A DNA stretch of 64,000 nucleotides from Balamuthia mandrillaris (lineage: Eukaryota; Discosea; Longamoebia; Balamuthiidae): assembly GCA_031835245.1 (NCBI GenBank), contig JAVKOQ010000094.1:62001-126000 (forward strand). The letters are read 5' to 3'. Position numbers and translations under genes: made by a program. The notes beneath the pieces were generated by a model. The model had not been told where the DNA came from. It did no database searches and worked only from the letters and a program-made list of their open reading frames with translations. The stretch's first letter is position 1. The number at the start of each line of letters is the position of its first letter. Of the stretch, positions 11,280 through 21,865 are shown one piece after another.

Positions 11280-11350
11280 TCCGCTGTGGTGTAGTTGGCA
11301 ACATTGGTGGCTCTCACCCACCCGCCCCGGGTTCGATTCCCGGCAGCGGA
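11280..11350 (+). tRNA. trnE-CTC: tRNA-Glu(CTC)
   Basis: 71 nt folding as a standard cloverleaf: acceptor TCCGCTG/CAGCGGA, D-arm with GTGT/ACAT, anticodon stem GGTGG/CCACC around loop CTCTCAC (anticodon CTC), T-arm CCGGG-TTCGATT-CCCGG. No intron and no encoded CCA. A T-rich run follows about 25 bp downstream, as expected for Pol III termination. Confidence 0.92.
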
Positions 11351-11695
11351 ATTTCTTTTTGTTGTCTGAGCTTCTGTTTTTTTTTTTGTTTTTTTGTTTT
11401 GTTTTGTTTGTTTTTTTTTTTTTTTTTTTTTGGCAGAAGGTGTTTCGCAGAGGAGGAGGGAGGGCTGTCGTTGAGCAGTTGCGTGCTGTTTGACAGTTCG
11501 CAACGGAAAGAAAACCAGCGGGTTTTATTTACCATTGGATGTAAGTAGCCGACTCAGATTTAATTGGTACTTCTGTATGACTTATCATTTTTCTTTACAA
11601 AACAATATTATATATTTTGTAATATATTGTACGTTCAGAATTGAAGCAGGACAAACAAAATAACAAAAAAACGCCAGACAAAAAAAATAAGAAAT

Positions 11696-11766
11696 TCCGC
11701 TGCCGGGAATCGAACCCGGGGCGGGTGGGTGAGAGCCACCAATGTTGCCAACTACACCACAGCGGA
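11696..11766 (-). tRNA. trnE-CTC: tRNA-Glu(CTC), inverted second copy
   Basis: Identical over its 71 nt to the plus-strand copy 345 bp to the left, with the same fold and anticodon CTC. The sense-strand 3' flank contains a T run (11681-11687 on the complement). Confidence 0.92.
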
Positions 11767-11875
11767 AATTGATGCCCTTTCTCAGTTAGGATTGAGAATT
11801 TTTTTTAACGATGGTTTGCGTTAACTCACTGGAAGTTGCTCTTAACATGGCCGTACCTCCCGGTTGCGGTGTAGC

Positions 11876-12064
11876 TTACCGTTCTTCTTTGCAACACAAC
11901 AACAACAAGCAAGCAATATGACCAATGGAGCATCTGTACGCTACTGTTGCTGGGCCGATTGACACAGCCTTGAGAAAATAGGAAAAGTGCTGGGGCTGTG
12001 CATCGAGGGCTGCATCAAGCCACCCCTCTTCGGGACGATCTGCAAGAAGTGGAGAACAAAACAA
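11876..12064 (-). other. Unassigned 62-codon open frame
   Basis: An open frame between the tRNA genes whose middle (DRPEEGWLDAALDAQPQHF) looks protein-like and is preceded by a TTCTTGCAG acceptor-like site. No partner exon or family was recognised. It may be an orphan exon, a remnant or chance. Confidence 0.2.
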
Positions 12065-12085
12065 CTACGAGCAAAAAAAGAATGT

Positions 12086-12155
12086 GCATCCGCCGGGAGT
12101 TGAACCCGGGCCTCCCGCGTGGCAGGCGGAAATCATGCCCCTAGACTACGGATGC
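12086..12155 (-). tRNA. trnG-GCC: tRNA-Gly(GCC)
   Basis: 70 nt on the minus strand with acceptor GCATCCG/CGGATGC, a short D-arm GTC/GAT, anticodon stem TCCGC/GCGGG around CTGCCAC (anticodon GCC) and T-arm CCGGG-TTCAACT-CCCGG. Intronless, with no encoded CCA. Confidence 0.92.
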
Positions 12156-12297
12156 TTGTTATGCATGTGTGGTCGCTATGCAGCCTTGTTGGTGATAGAC
12201 ACAGATGATTAAAATACTTATTATTTTTTAATATTTTTTGTTTTTTTGTTTTGTTTTTTTTTGGGTTTTACTTTTTTCTTTTATTTCGTTTGTGTGT

Positions 12298-15200
12298 TTA
12301 GTATCGCCAGAACAAGGACCAGTTTCGGCCCATGGAGATATTGAACGTGAACTGCAGGCTGTGGGAGGTGCTGTTGTAGTTGAAAGCGGTGCTTTGGCCG
12401 TTGAGCTGCGCAGAGGTTGGCGCTTTCGGCACTCCCATGATGGTTACTTTGCCTAGCCTCAATCTGAATCCAGACAAAAGGAAAGAAAAAGGGAGAGGAG
12501 AGCGTCAACCACAATGAAAGGAGGAATGTGAGGATGAAACCCATAAACAAACAGAACTATAAAAGTTCAACAAGCAAAGAAATAAAGAGATGGAATAACA
12601 ACAAAACAAACAAACAAACAAACAAACCTTGGAAGGAAGGAATAGCTCGAGCGAACAACTTTAGCGTTCAGCTGTGTAAAGTTGGAAAGGGTGTACTCGA
12701 TGAGGGCATAGGCGCCTCCAGCGATGGTGTCGAGAGAGTCTCCATCGTCAACAAAGAGAGTTCCCTTGGCGGAGCCGTTGAGCGAGGAGGCCACTAAAAG
12801 AGAGTAAGGATTGAGGCGTGTTTGTTGGGTGGTCAGGGCAGGCACTTGCATAGGTATGATGTGTCCAGCTCTCACGTGAAGCTGTGTTTATTGTGTTAAC
12901 GGAAGAGCAAAGCAGAATGAGGAAGAAAAAGAAGAAAACGTTAGAAAAGGAGAATGAGATGAGAGAGAAAGAAAGAGAGGAACCTGAATTTTATCCAAAG
13001 GAGTGTCCAGAGTGATCCATTGCGCGCTTTTACCATTCGTAACCTGCTCATTACTCCAGAAATCATACCAAACGTCCTTCGGGAAGTATACATCCAGTTC
13101 CCTCTGCCCTTGCTGCAAAACAGGGCTGACTAGCAAAGCAGGGCCGATCAGGAACTGCCTGTCGTAGAAAAGAGCGTCTGAGTCCTCGGGGAACTCGAAG
13201 AAGATCGGGCGGGCCACCATGGACTCGCCTTTGGTGTTGGCTCGGAAGAAGAGAGTGTAGTAGTAGGGCAAGAGGCTGTAGCGTGTGCGGAGGATCTGAC
13301 GGCTGATGGCGGCAACGGAGGGCCAGAGGTAGGGCTCTTGGGAGATAGTGCCGATGGAGTTATGGTTTCTGGAGAAGGGGTAGAAGGCGCCGAGTTGCAT
13401 CCATCGAGCGCAGAGCTCTTCGGTGGTGTCTCCGTCTTTCATTTGTTGATTTTGGTGAGAAAAGAGGGGCATAGAAAAGTGCAGCATAGAGGAGAGAGAA
13501 AGCGAGAGAGAGTAGAGGAAATACGAACTGAAGCCACAAATATCAGCACCAACGAGAGGAATACCAAACATTTGGAAGTTAAGCATGCCAGGAATGGAAT
13601 AATAAAGGTCGTCCCAGTCAGACTGATTGTCTCCAAGCCAATGACTAGCATGATAGCCATGTCCTGGGAATGTTGATCTGCTTATAACTATAGTTGTGGT
13701 TTGAACAAGTTAGGACAAACTAATACTACTAGAAAAAAAAAAAGAAAAGGGAGAAATAGAGAATAAAACAAGACGAGGAGAAATGCATTACCAACAGCAC
13801 GCTTGCCACGAACTTTCTCGAGAGCTACTCTCGTGGCGATGCCCTCCATGAAGCCAAACATGCTGTGAACATCGTACTCGAGTGTGTTATTGTAATGCCT
13901 TGCATCCATGTCGGCAGTCTTCGTGTTGAGCGGGAGTCTATCGCCTTTGTTGTTAATGGGATAAGGTGGATTGTTAGGATTGAAGGCTGAAAAAGAAGTA
14001 GGAAGTTGTCTTCTGGTTGATTGTTTCTTCATTTGTGGTTGTCCATCGGGTTGACATGCGCCGTTACAAAAATTACTCAATTCATTCATATCAATCCACA
14101 ATCCTTTGTATTGAAAGCAAAAAAAAAGTTAAAAGGAGTGATGCAGAAGAAACAAAATGATAAGGATCTACCATCAACAGGGACGGTCTCCAAGAAGATT
14201 TGGATCATTTGTGTCCAATATGATGTTGCGTTAGGATGGAACCAATCAGGCCACGCTGTGAAACCTGGCCATACTTTTCCAATGAACGGCTTATCTATTG
14301 TTTTGTAAAAATGCGTTAACAACATAATCAAAAAAAAAAAAGAAACCTTTCAAAACTCCGTACCGTCACGATCTTTAATCCAGACATCCATTTCAGAACC
14401 TTTGTTCCATGGCTCATAGTCTGTGTTGTTGGGAATTCCACAATCTGTGATGACAATGTACTGCATGCCGTTTTGGTGCAGCTTCTTCACAAAAGACTGA
14501 ACCACGGGAAGAGGGTAGCGTTTGGGATCAAATGTAAAGTCCTCATATAGTTCCATATAGTCGATATCAGTCCCTTGGTTTGGTTTTGTGGTTAATATTA
14601 ATAATTGTAGATCATAGAGAACAACAGAAGAACAAGAGGAAGAAAGCAGAAAGTGGTAAAAAGAGGCAAGAAAACACTTACAAATGGTATCCAAAGGAAT
14701 AGAGTGCTTGGAATAGTTAGCAACCACAGCTTCCACTTCTTGAATGGTATTGTAACCATAACGACATTGATGGAAGCCCAATGCCCAATATGGTGGCTAT
14801 TAAGGGAGTGACAGATTAGGATTGATACAAAACGCAAGAGTGAAATAGAAGCAAAAAAACGTACCATATAAGGATTTCCAATAACTTCCATGTACTGTTG
14901 AATGACATCGGAGGGAGAAGGACCCAAGAAAAAGTAAAAGTCCAAAATGCCGCCGATGATCTTGTAGGTAATTTGCTTCGGACCAACAAACACGTCCATG
15001 CCGTTGCTGTTCAGCAAGAATACTCCGTGAGAGAGCTTAGAACTATTGCGATGTTCAAGGTAGAAGGGATGATGGCCATAAAGATTGATTTCGGGAGGAG
15101 TTCCACTGTCTATTGACAAAAAAAAAACCAAATATAAAATAAGAAGCAAGAAGAGCAAGAGAGGGAAAGATATATAACACACAGAGAGCAGAGAGAAGAG

Positions 15201-16641
15201 TGTGACAAGAAAACAAAAACCAGAAAAAAGTAATACAGGAAAAAGTGACACGAGAGAAACGAACCTGTTGTGAAAAGGGTGTAGAATTTTCCAGAAGAAT
15301 CCAGACGAAGAGAATGCACGCGCTCTCCGAGTCCAAAAATGTTGGGCTCGTCGTTCGTGTCGTTGAGTTGAGTGCTGATCTCAATGTACTGATCCTCAAA
15401 GATAAGCCCGTTGAACATGGCTCTTGTAGTGTCGTTCAACCGGCTGTAAGAAGCAGACGTGGTGTTGAAAATAGTTTCTCCGTTGGAGCGACGGGTGATG
15501 GCAAAACCAAAGGGAGAAGTAGTGTAGGAAATGGAATAGAGGGTCTTGAGGGCAACGTGCTTGCAAGGAGGACTTTGGATCACGTTGGGAACTTCCCAAC
15601 GTTCATTGTTGGGGTCAAAGATCTTCACTCTAAGCCGTGACTGAATTTCAACAGAAAGAAAACAAAATAAGCATTGAAAGAAACACGATGAATGCCAAAA
15701 TGAAATATACCTCAGTTTCCAAGTAAACGTTCATTTGCAATGGAGAGATATCGATGCCGTACTTGCTTGGCCCATCAATCAACTCCAAAGTGGCCTCCAC
15801 TCCACATGCTGTTTCCTCCAGGCTAGTGATCTGGTAGCCTTCATCGTTGCGATAACGATATTAATGAACGTCAGGACGAGAGAAGAGTGAACAGAAGGGA
15901 GACAAGAGAGAAGCAGAAAATAAAAGAGGGAAGAGAGAAAAGAATATATGGTTCGATAGTTTCCAACAACCACAAAAGAAAAAGGAGGTAGAGGAAATTT
16001 GATGGAAACCATGAGTGTCGCCAGAGAGCGACACGCTTGGTTACTGTGGCACAACAAACACGCCCATGATCCACAATATGATGTGCAAGCAAAAAAGAAA
16101 ATGTTTACACCGAGTCATGGGTTCTAGCGTGTGCTCGTTTGGCTGAGGCGACAGGGATAACGAGAGAGAGCAAGAGAGAGAGAGAGAGAGAGCTAGAGCG
16201 AGAGAGGAGAAGTAGAGGAGAGACGAAGAGAACGACGAAGGAGCAGAGAGACAATGGAGAGAAGAGCACCTTTGGTGGGCGGGTTGGAGTGATAGCACCA
16301 CGGAAACGGGCTGTTCTCTCTCTCAGGGCTCCAACAACAGCCCTGGCTCACGCATAGCGACTCGGAGCAGTCCTGGCCAGCGCAACAGTCTTCACGATCG
16401 CCTCCTGGGTTACATACCTGTTTACGCGGAGAGAGAGAGAGAGAGCACACTCAAGTTAAAAAAAAAACGAAAAAAAGCAAAGCAAAAAAACACTCCAGCG
16501 AACACATCAATCGCCGAACGGATTTTTTGTCTTTCATTTCTTTCACCGCAAAAAAAAAAAAAAAAGAAAACGTACAGGAGCCGCGGAGGCCACAAAGAAA
16601 AAGAGGGCCAGGAGCAGCAACAGCGAAGGAAGAGGACTCAT
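12298..16641 (-). CDS. Secreted GH31 alpha-glucosidase with trefoil domain
   Basis: Thirteen exons: 16641-16576, 16417-16270, 15838-15711, 15640-15265, 15109-14865, 14796-14682, 14573-14364, 14294-14172, 14103-13792, 13687-13529, 13435-12984, 12881-12628 and 12463-12298, giving 917 aa. It resembles lysosomal acid alpha-glucosidase and maltase. A signal peptide (SLLLLLALFFFVASAAP) is followed by a P-type trefoil (VCNPG...CCAG...CCWSP...WCYH). The catalytic barrel has WTDIDYM, KVWPGFTAWPDWF, LWIDMNELSNFCNG with the nucleophile Asp (about residue 475) and STFPGHGYHASHWLGDN with the acid/base Asp (about 590), then GADICGFNGDTTEELC. It should release glucose from alpha-glucans in lysosome or secretion. 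Intron 2's acceptor lacks a good pyrimidine tract. All phases close. Confidence 0.92.
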
Positions 16642-17386
16642 CCCTTGTCTTTTTGTGTTTGTTGTTGTTGGTTCGTTTAGCTGCTGGTGGACCGAATGAA
16701 AGAAAAAGCGTGGCGTTGGTTTTTTAATACGGGGGTGGCGGGGAGGAGAGAGAGAAAAAAAAAGGACACTCGCACTACTTCGCAACGAACCTACCCACCT
16801 GCCCACCCCCAGAGAGAACAAAGCGCGTGCCCTCCTCTTTTGGCGCCGGATGAAGCAGCTTCCCTTCGCACGTGCAGCGGAACAGTGAAGAAAAGGCGGC
16901 AGAAAAGTTCCTCCTTGTTGCACTGTTCTTTTTTTTTATTTCGTCCTTTGCTAACAAATTAATTTGACCACCGCGTGACGAATCGGTTTAGGAGTGGTCT
17001 CTGATCACGGTAAGGAAGCGGAAGGACTTGTTTGCTGCCCTTTCTTGCCCTTGCCGTTTCTTCTCTGTGATTTGGAAATTTTGGTTACTTTGATAAGTCA
17101 ATTTTTTGTCGGGTCTATAATGGCTGCTTCGGCCGGGCGGAAGTTGGACGGATCACGCAGATGGGATGTTTTTCCCGTTTCAATCGGAAGACGGCGGCCG
17201 GATGGGGAAGCGCCAACTTTTTGGCAGAAATTCCAAGCCAAATTTTTTACCAGATTTGAATGTATGACGTCATTTGCCTACTCCTTATTTGGTATGGTGA
17301 CGTAGGGAAAAATTATTTTTGGAAATGTTGACGTGGCATTCTCAGTTCGTGTCGTCACAACACTCAAACCAGACAGAAAGAAGAAG
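16642..17386. promoter_or_regulatory. Divergent spacer with three TGACGT sites
   Basis: A 745-bp region between the divergent alpha-glucosidase and TPR genes. It carries a dispersed repeat (17013-17090) resembling 4114-4186. Three TGACGT cores lie at 17265-17270 (palindromic TGACGTCA), 17298-17303 and 17329-17334, spaced 33 and 31 bp, just upstream of the TPR start at 17387. These look like bZIP/CRE sites. Confidence 0.5.
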
Positions 17387-19351
17387 ATGAGAAGAGGTGC
17401 TACTTCGCTCCGCTTCCATCGCGGCCCAGCATGTTCCTTTTTTTCGTTCCCTCACCACCGTTTTCCCCTCCACCATCGACCACACAGCTCTTCTTCTTCT
17501 TCTTCCGCAGTACCTCTTTTTCATCTCCTTCGTCGATCCTCCACTTCCGCACCTTCTTCTCCGCACACACGCTACCTCTCTCGTAATCTGTCTTATCATC
17601 ACCGTCTTCTCCCTCTTGGCCCAAAGTGGTGGCTTCCGCGGCCCTCTGTTTCTCCTTCACCTTTACCCCAACAACATAAACGTCTTTGCACAACGACTAC
17701 TACGACATCTCCCGAGCATCACGAAACCGATCAACAGCCGTCAACCCCCGAGGATTATGCAAAGAGGAGGCCCCATCTCGCCGCGTGGAAGCGGCTCTGC
17801 GAAGAACAGCTGGTGGCACCCTATTTGAAGCTAGACGTCTCGCGGGAGCACCTCGAAAGCTTTCAGGCCTGTCTTACAGCCCTGCAAAACAGCACCGAGA
17901 CCCTGGTGGACCTTCAAGAAGAAGAAGCAGCAGGAGAAAGAGAAGAGGAAGCGGAAGAAGAAGTAAAAGACGAGAAGGGAGACGTCATTCCTGCCGCTGA
18001 AATAGTTGGAAAGCAAAAAGCGGAAAGCACTGAAACAGGTGAAAGAGAACCAAAGAAAACGAAAGACGAAGCGGAAGAAGAAAAGGAAGAGAAAGAAGGA
18101 GAAGCGGAAGAGGAGCAGGAAGAAGAAGAGTTGACGCCAGCGGAACAATTGGACCTCTCCATAAGAGAGTGTTATAGAGACTTTTGGATGGCGCAACTGT
18201 TGGTAAGAGCAGAGCAGGATGACCTCGCCCTTCGTGCCTTGTCTCACTTTCAACGTGTGGCAGAGGATCACGTCCGGCCAAACGCGGATATGGCTGTCCT
18301 TATTGTTTGTCTCCTCTCCTCTCCTCTCCCTCTGCTGTCTTACAGTTATTCCTTTGTTCTTCCATTTTCATTTATGTCTTGCCAAACCATCGCAAACAAC
18401 CAAACATAGGATCCAAAATTGGAGGAGCTCTTTATCGTTGCAACAGCATTGCGCGGACAAGCTAACTTTCGTTCCGGCAACTTGAAAGAGGCCTTAGCTG
18501 ACTTTGACGAAGCGCTGAAAAAGAATCCAATCTACCCGTTGGCATTGGACTATCGTGCTCGCATTCACGCCACTCTTGGCAACCGCGAGCAAGCTGTAGA
18601 GGACGCCACCACCATCGTTGCGATGGAGGACACAGTCGAAAGTTATTTGACAAGAGGGAACATCTATGAGATCATGAACGACTTTGAGGCAGCAAAAAGG
18701 GATTATAACACGGCTTGGCAGAGGGACCCTGAAAACGTGATGACGCAACTTGCACTTGGATGTGCCTTGCAACAGTGCGGTATGTGCTCCTGTCGTTTCT
18801 CTCCTACTTTCTTCACCCTTTTTCCTTCTCTTCTTCTTTATATTTCGCTTATCCGTTTTTGTATGTTCATCCTAACAACAAAAGATGACGACAACGGGGC
18901 CATACAATTACTCTCTTCCGTGTTGGACGCCGAACCCGAGAATACCAAGGCTCTCCTCCATCGCTGTCGTGCCTACACCAAGCAAGGCCTCTTTCCTTCT
19001 GCCATTCAAGATGCGGATCTCCTCATCCTCGATTCCCCTAACGATGTCGACCTCTTCCTCATGCGAGCCTCCATTCGCAGCGAAGAAGGTGACCTTGATG
19101 CTGCATTGAAGGATATTGAAACTGTTTTGGAGAAGGAGCCAGAGAATGGAATGGCTTTGATCCAAAAGGCAAACTTGTTGGCTTTGATGGAGGATGAGGA
19201 GGAGGCGATGGAGGTGTGGGACCAGGTGGAGGCGTTGGCGGAGAAGGACGAGAAGATCAAACAGATGTTAGACCGATTAGAGAAGAATTTGAAGGAAGAG
19301 GAAGAAGAAAGGAAGAAGAACGAGGAGAAGACAACACGGGGCAGATCATAA
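17387..19351 (+). CDS. TPR-repeat protein, probably organellar
   Basis: Three exons, 17387-18295, 18410-18779 and 18885-19351, give 581 aa. The first ATG opens a basic Ser/His/Arg-rich leader of over 100 residues without acids, which suggests import into mitochondria. A Glu/Lys-rich segment (about 180-260) resembles a charged linker. From about residue 290 on, tetratricopeptide units can be read: ATALRGQANFRSGNLKEALA, DYRARIHATLGNREQAVED, SYLTRGNIYEIMNDFEAAKR, LLHRCRAYTKQGLFPSAIQD and LMRASIRSEEGDLDAALKD, each about 34 residues. A coiled Lys/Glu tail ends the protein. TPRs bind other proteins; no enzyme domain is seen. The first donor is the weak GTCCTT. The partner is unknown. Confidence 0.8.
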
Positions 19352-19357
19352 TGGAAT

Positions 19358-20881
19358 CTATTTGGTTCCCACCGGTCCTGCTTCTTTGGAGTGAACAAAA
19401 GCACTTAGCCATTTCAACACTTTGGGTTGGTTACAGGCCTCCCAGCGAGTTTCCTCTTCGTCCCAAGGGCATCCCTGCTCTATTGCCCATTGCAACACCG
19501 CCAAATGGCCATAGGATGCAGCAAAGGAGCAAGTCCTTCTGTCCCAAGGGCATCCGTTTGCTCTGGCCCATTGCAACGCCTCCAAGTGGCCGTTGTGAGC
19601 AGCCCAAGCGCAGGTATTTTCATCCCAAGGACACCCCTTCTCTCTTAGCCAGCGCAACACCTCCAAATTGTTGTGCCAAGCAGCCCACTTGCAGGTCTCG
19701 CTGTCCCAAGGGCATCCGTTCTCTCTGGCCCACCGCAACGCTTGCCATTGCCCGTTGTTTGCAGCTTTGGCGCAGGTCCGCTTGTCCCAAGGGCATCCGT
19801 TCTGTCTGAGCCACTGCAACATCTCCACATGGCCGTGCCAAGCAACCCAGGCGCAAGTCTCTTCATCCCAAGGGCATCCGTTCTCTCTCGCCCATTTCAG
19901 CGCCTCCCATCGGGCGCAGGTGGCAGCAAAGGCGCAGGTCTGCTTATCCCAAGGGCATCCGTTTGCCCTTGCCCATTGCAACACTTCTAAACGGCCTCGC
20001 CTGGCAGCTAGCGCGCAGGTGGTTTCATCCCAAGGACATCCCTTCTCTCTTAGCCATTGCAACACCGCCAAACGACCCCTGCCAGCAGCACATCGACAAG
20101 TCTGTTCATTCCAAGGGCAACCGTTTTCTGCTAGCCATTGCAACACTTCCAACTGGCCGTTGTGAGCGGCCCAGTGAAAGGTCTGTTCATTCCAGGGGCA
20201 TCCGTTCTCTCTGGCCCATCGTAACACGGGCCATCGGCTGTTCTTTGTGGCATAGGCGCAGGTCCGCTCATCCCAAGGGCATCCGTTCCCTCTGGCCCAT
20301 TGCAGCACTTCCAACTGGCCGCTCTGTGCGGCCGCGGCGCAAGTGCGCGGGTCCCAAGGGCACCCGTTCTCTCTGGCCCATTGCAGCACTCGCAAATGAC
20401 CACCCTTGGCGGCCTCCCAGCAAGTGTTTTTGCCCCAAGGACAGCCATTGGTCCTCGCCCACTGCAACACCGCCAAATGGCCCCCCTCAGCGGCCGCATC
20501 GCAGGTGGTTTCGCCCCAGGGGCATCCGTTCTCTCTGGCCCATTGCAGCACTTCCAACCGGCCGTTCTTGGCAGCAAACTTGCAGACATGCCCGTCCCAA
20601 GGGAGGTCCTGTTGAAGACGAGACCATTGCAAAGCCGCCAACGAAGTGCAGGCCCACGGCAGGCAAAGCTTCTGCCGGAGGTGAGGCGGGCTGCAGGCGT
20701 ACCACCTGCGACAGGTCCTTGCCGCTTGCGCAACGCTTTGTTCGTCGAGCTGTTGCTCCAAGATGTAGCACAGCAGTTCGGCTGGGAGCAGCTCTTCCAC
20801 CCAACAACGGGACAAGGAAGCGCTCGTGTTGGTCTTCTCTTCCATTTCCCTTCTTTTCAATTGTTGTCGACCATTAACCAT
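19358..20881 (-). CDS. F-box protein with 14 ankyrin-like GCPW repeats
   Basis: A single uninterrupted frame of 507 codons; the second ATG (20845) is an equally good start and removes a basic leader. An F-box-like segment (LLPAELLCYILEQQL...AARTCRRWYAC) occupies about residues 35-80. It is followed by 14 tandem 27-residue units of the form xLEVLQWARENGCPWDExTC plus xxAAxxG. This is the short ankyrin-like repeat known from giant viruses, amoebae, oomycetes and chytrids. F-box proteins hand substrates to SCF ubiquitin ligases, and the repeats would be the substrate surface. The 81-bp period leaves the opposite strand open too, but only this frame makes a sensible protein. It ends 6 bp from the stop of the convergent TPR gene. 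Confidence 0.85.
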   Translation of the reverse strand: MVNGRQQLKRREMEEKTNTSASLSRCWVEELLPAELLCYILEQQLDEQSVAQAARTCRRWYACSPPHLRQKLCLPWACTSLAALQWSRLQQDLPWDGHVCKFAAKNGRLEVLQWARENGCPWGETTCDAAAEGGHLAVLQWARTNGCPWGKNTCWEAAKGGHLRVLQWARENGCPWDPRTCAAAAQSGQLEVLQWARGNGCPWDERTCAYATKNSRWPVLRWARENGCPWNEQTFHWAAHNGQLEVLQWLAENGCPWNEQTCRCAAGRGRLAVLQWLREKGCPWDETTCALAARRGRLEVLQWARANGCPWDKQTCAFAATCARWEALKWARENGCPWDEETCAWVAWHGHVEMLQWLRQNGCPWDKRTCAKAANNGQWQALRWARENGCPWDSETCKWAAWHNNLEVLRWLREKGCPWDENTCAWAAHNGHLEALQWARANGCPWDRRTCSFAASYGHLAVLQWAIEQGCPWDEEETRWEACNQPKVLKWLSAFVHSKEAGPVGTK

Positions 20882-21018
20882 TTATGGTAACAGGGTTCCC
20901 TGCTTTGAATTCTGGTTGGTCCTTTGAAAAGATGATCTCAAATTTTGACGGCACTTCCTCATCAAAACCTTGGATAGCGGCAAAACGTGTCCAACAACAA
21001 CCTTGCGAGAGGGAAGCC

Positions 21019-21829
21019 TCACGCGGCAGGTTTATAAAGCGTTTTAGGTGGCGTCCACTTCTTTCCCAGCTTGTTCTCCCATTCGGCCATGGCTGCACCG
21101 GCTCCATGCGCGTGCACCACGTGACAACTGCTCTTCTTGGGGCAGGTCGTTACATGTCTACAGTTCCAACTCTCCGGCAAGATATAGAAGCTCAAACTGG
21201 TTATAGTGGCAAGTGGAAATGTTGGCAACAGCAAACAAACACACAAACCAACAATACAGAACAAAACAAGCTCCACACACATACCTTCTATCGGCAAACC
21301 AAAGGGCCTCCCGTAAGGCCGGTTGATCCCGATCATCCCCCGCCGGCTTCTCCACCATCAGCCTCTCCCACTCCAACACCATTCGCTCCATGGCGGGGGA
21401 GCGCCGCAGGAGGACCACCCCCGAGTTGAGCTCCAAAAAGTCGTAGGGCACGCCTGGGCGGCGGTGGTTGTTGATGTGTTGGGCGGGCGCCGCCGTCAGC
21501 AGCAGGTCAAAGCGGTCCAGCCAGGAGAAGAGCTCCAGAAGATCACCACCGCAAAAGTATGTGTCCACGTCCATGAAGAGAGTTCTGTTTTGGTATGCTT
21601 TACGTTAGACTATGCAAAGAAGAAAGAAAGAAAGAAACGACAAGAAAGACGAACTTGTCATAAGGAGTTTTGATGAAGGAGTGAAGCTTGGGGAAGCGGT
21701 CGCGAGAGTGTGTAGGAAGGTTCCAGTCGGTGACGGAAATAACTTGGTCGTATGGCTGTGGTCCCTCCCTGCTCTTTATTGTTTCCAAGTACTTTTATGA
21801 TGACAGAGCAAACGTTAGAGAACCAAGAA

Positions 21830-21865
<36 letters not shown>

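Larger units (their letters stand above)
11261..11785. repeat. Inverted duplication carrying tRNA-Glu genes
   Basis: The left arm (about 11261-11357) and right arm (about 11689-11785) are near-identical in opposite orientation. Each holds a whole tRNA-Glu plus about 19 bp of 5' flank (GGGCATCAATT before the tRNA) and a few bases of 3' flank. The 330-bp spacer has T/G-rich sequence and no gene that I can recognise. Confidence 0.85.

Noticed and set aside
10646-11548. 300-codon plus-strand frame over the GA/GAAA repeats
   Set aside because: Low-complexity translation running into tRNA sequence; the minus strand holds phytochelatin synthase exons.
19668-20877. Several long plus-strand frames opposite the F-box/GCPW gene
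   Set aside because: The 81-bp period keeps other frames open. Only the minus-strand frame has an F-box and consistent ankyrin-like units.
19358-20881. CRISPR-like regular array (81-bp period)
   Set aside because: The repeats are coding, degenerate and without spacers, in a eukaryotic gene.
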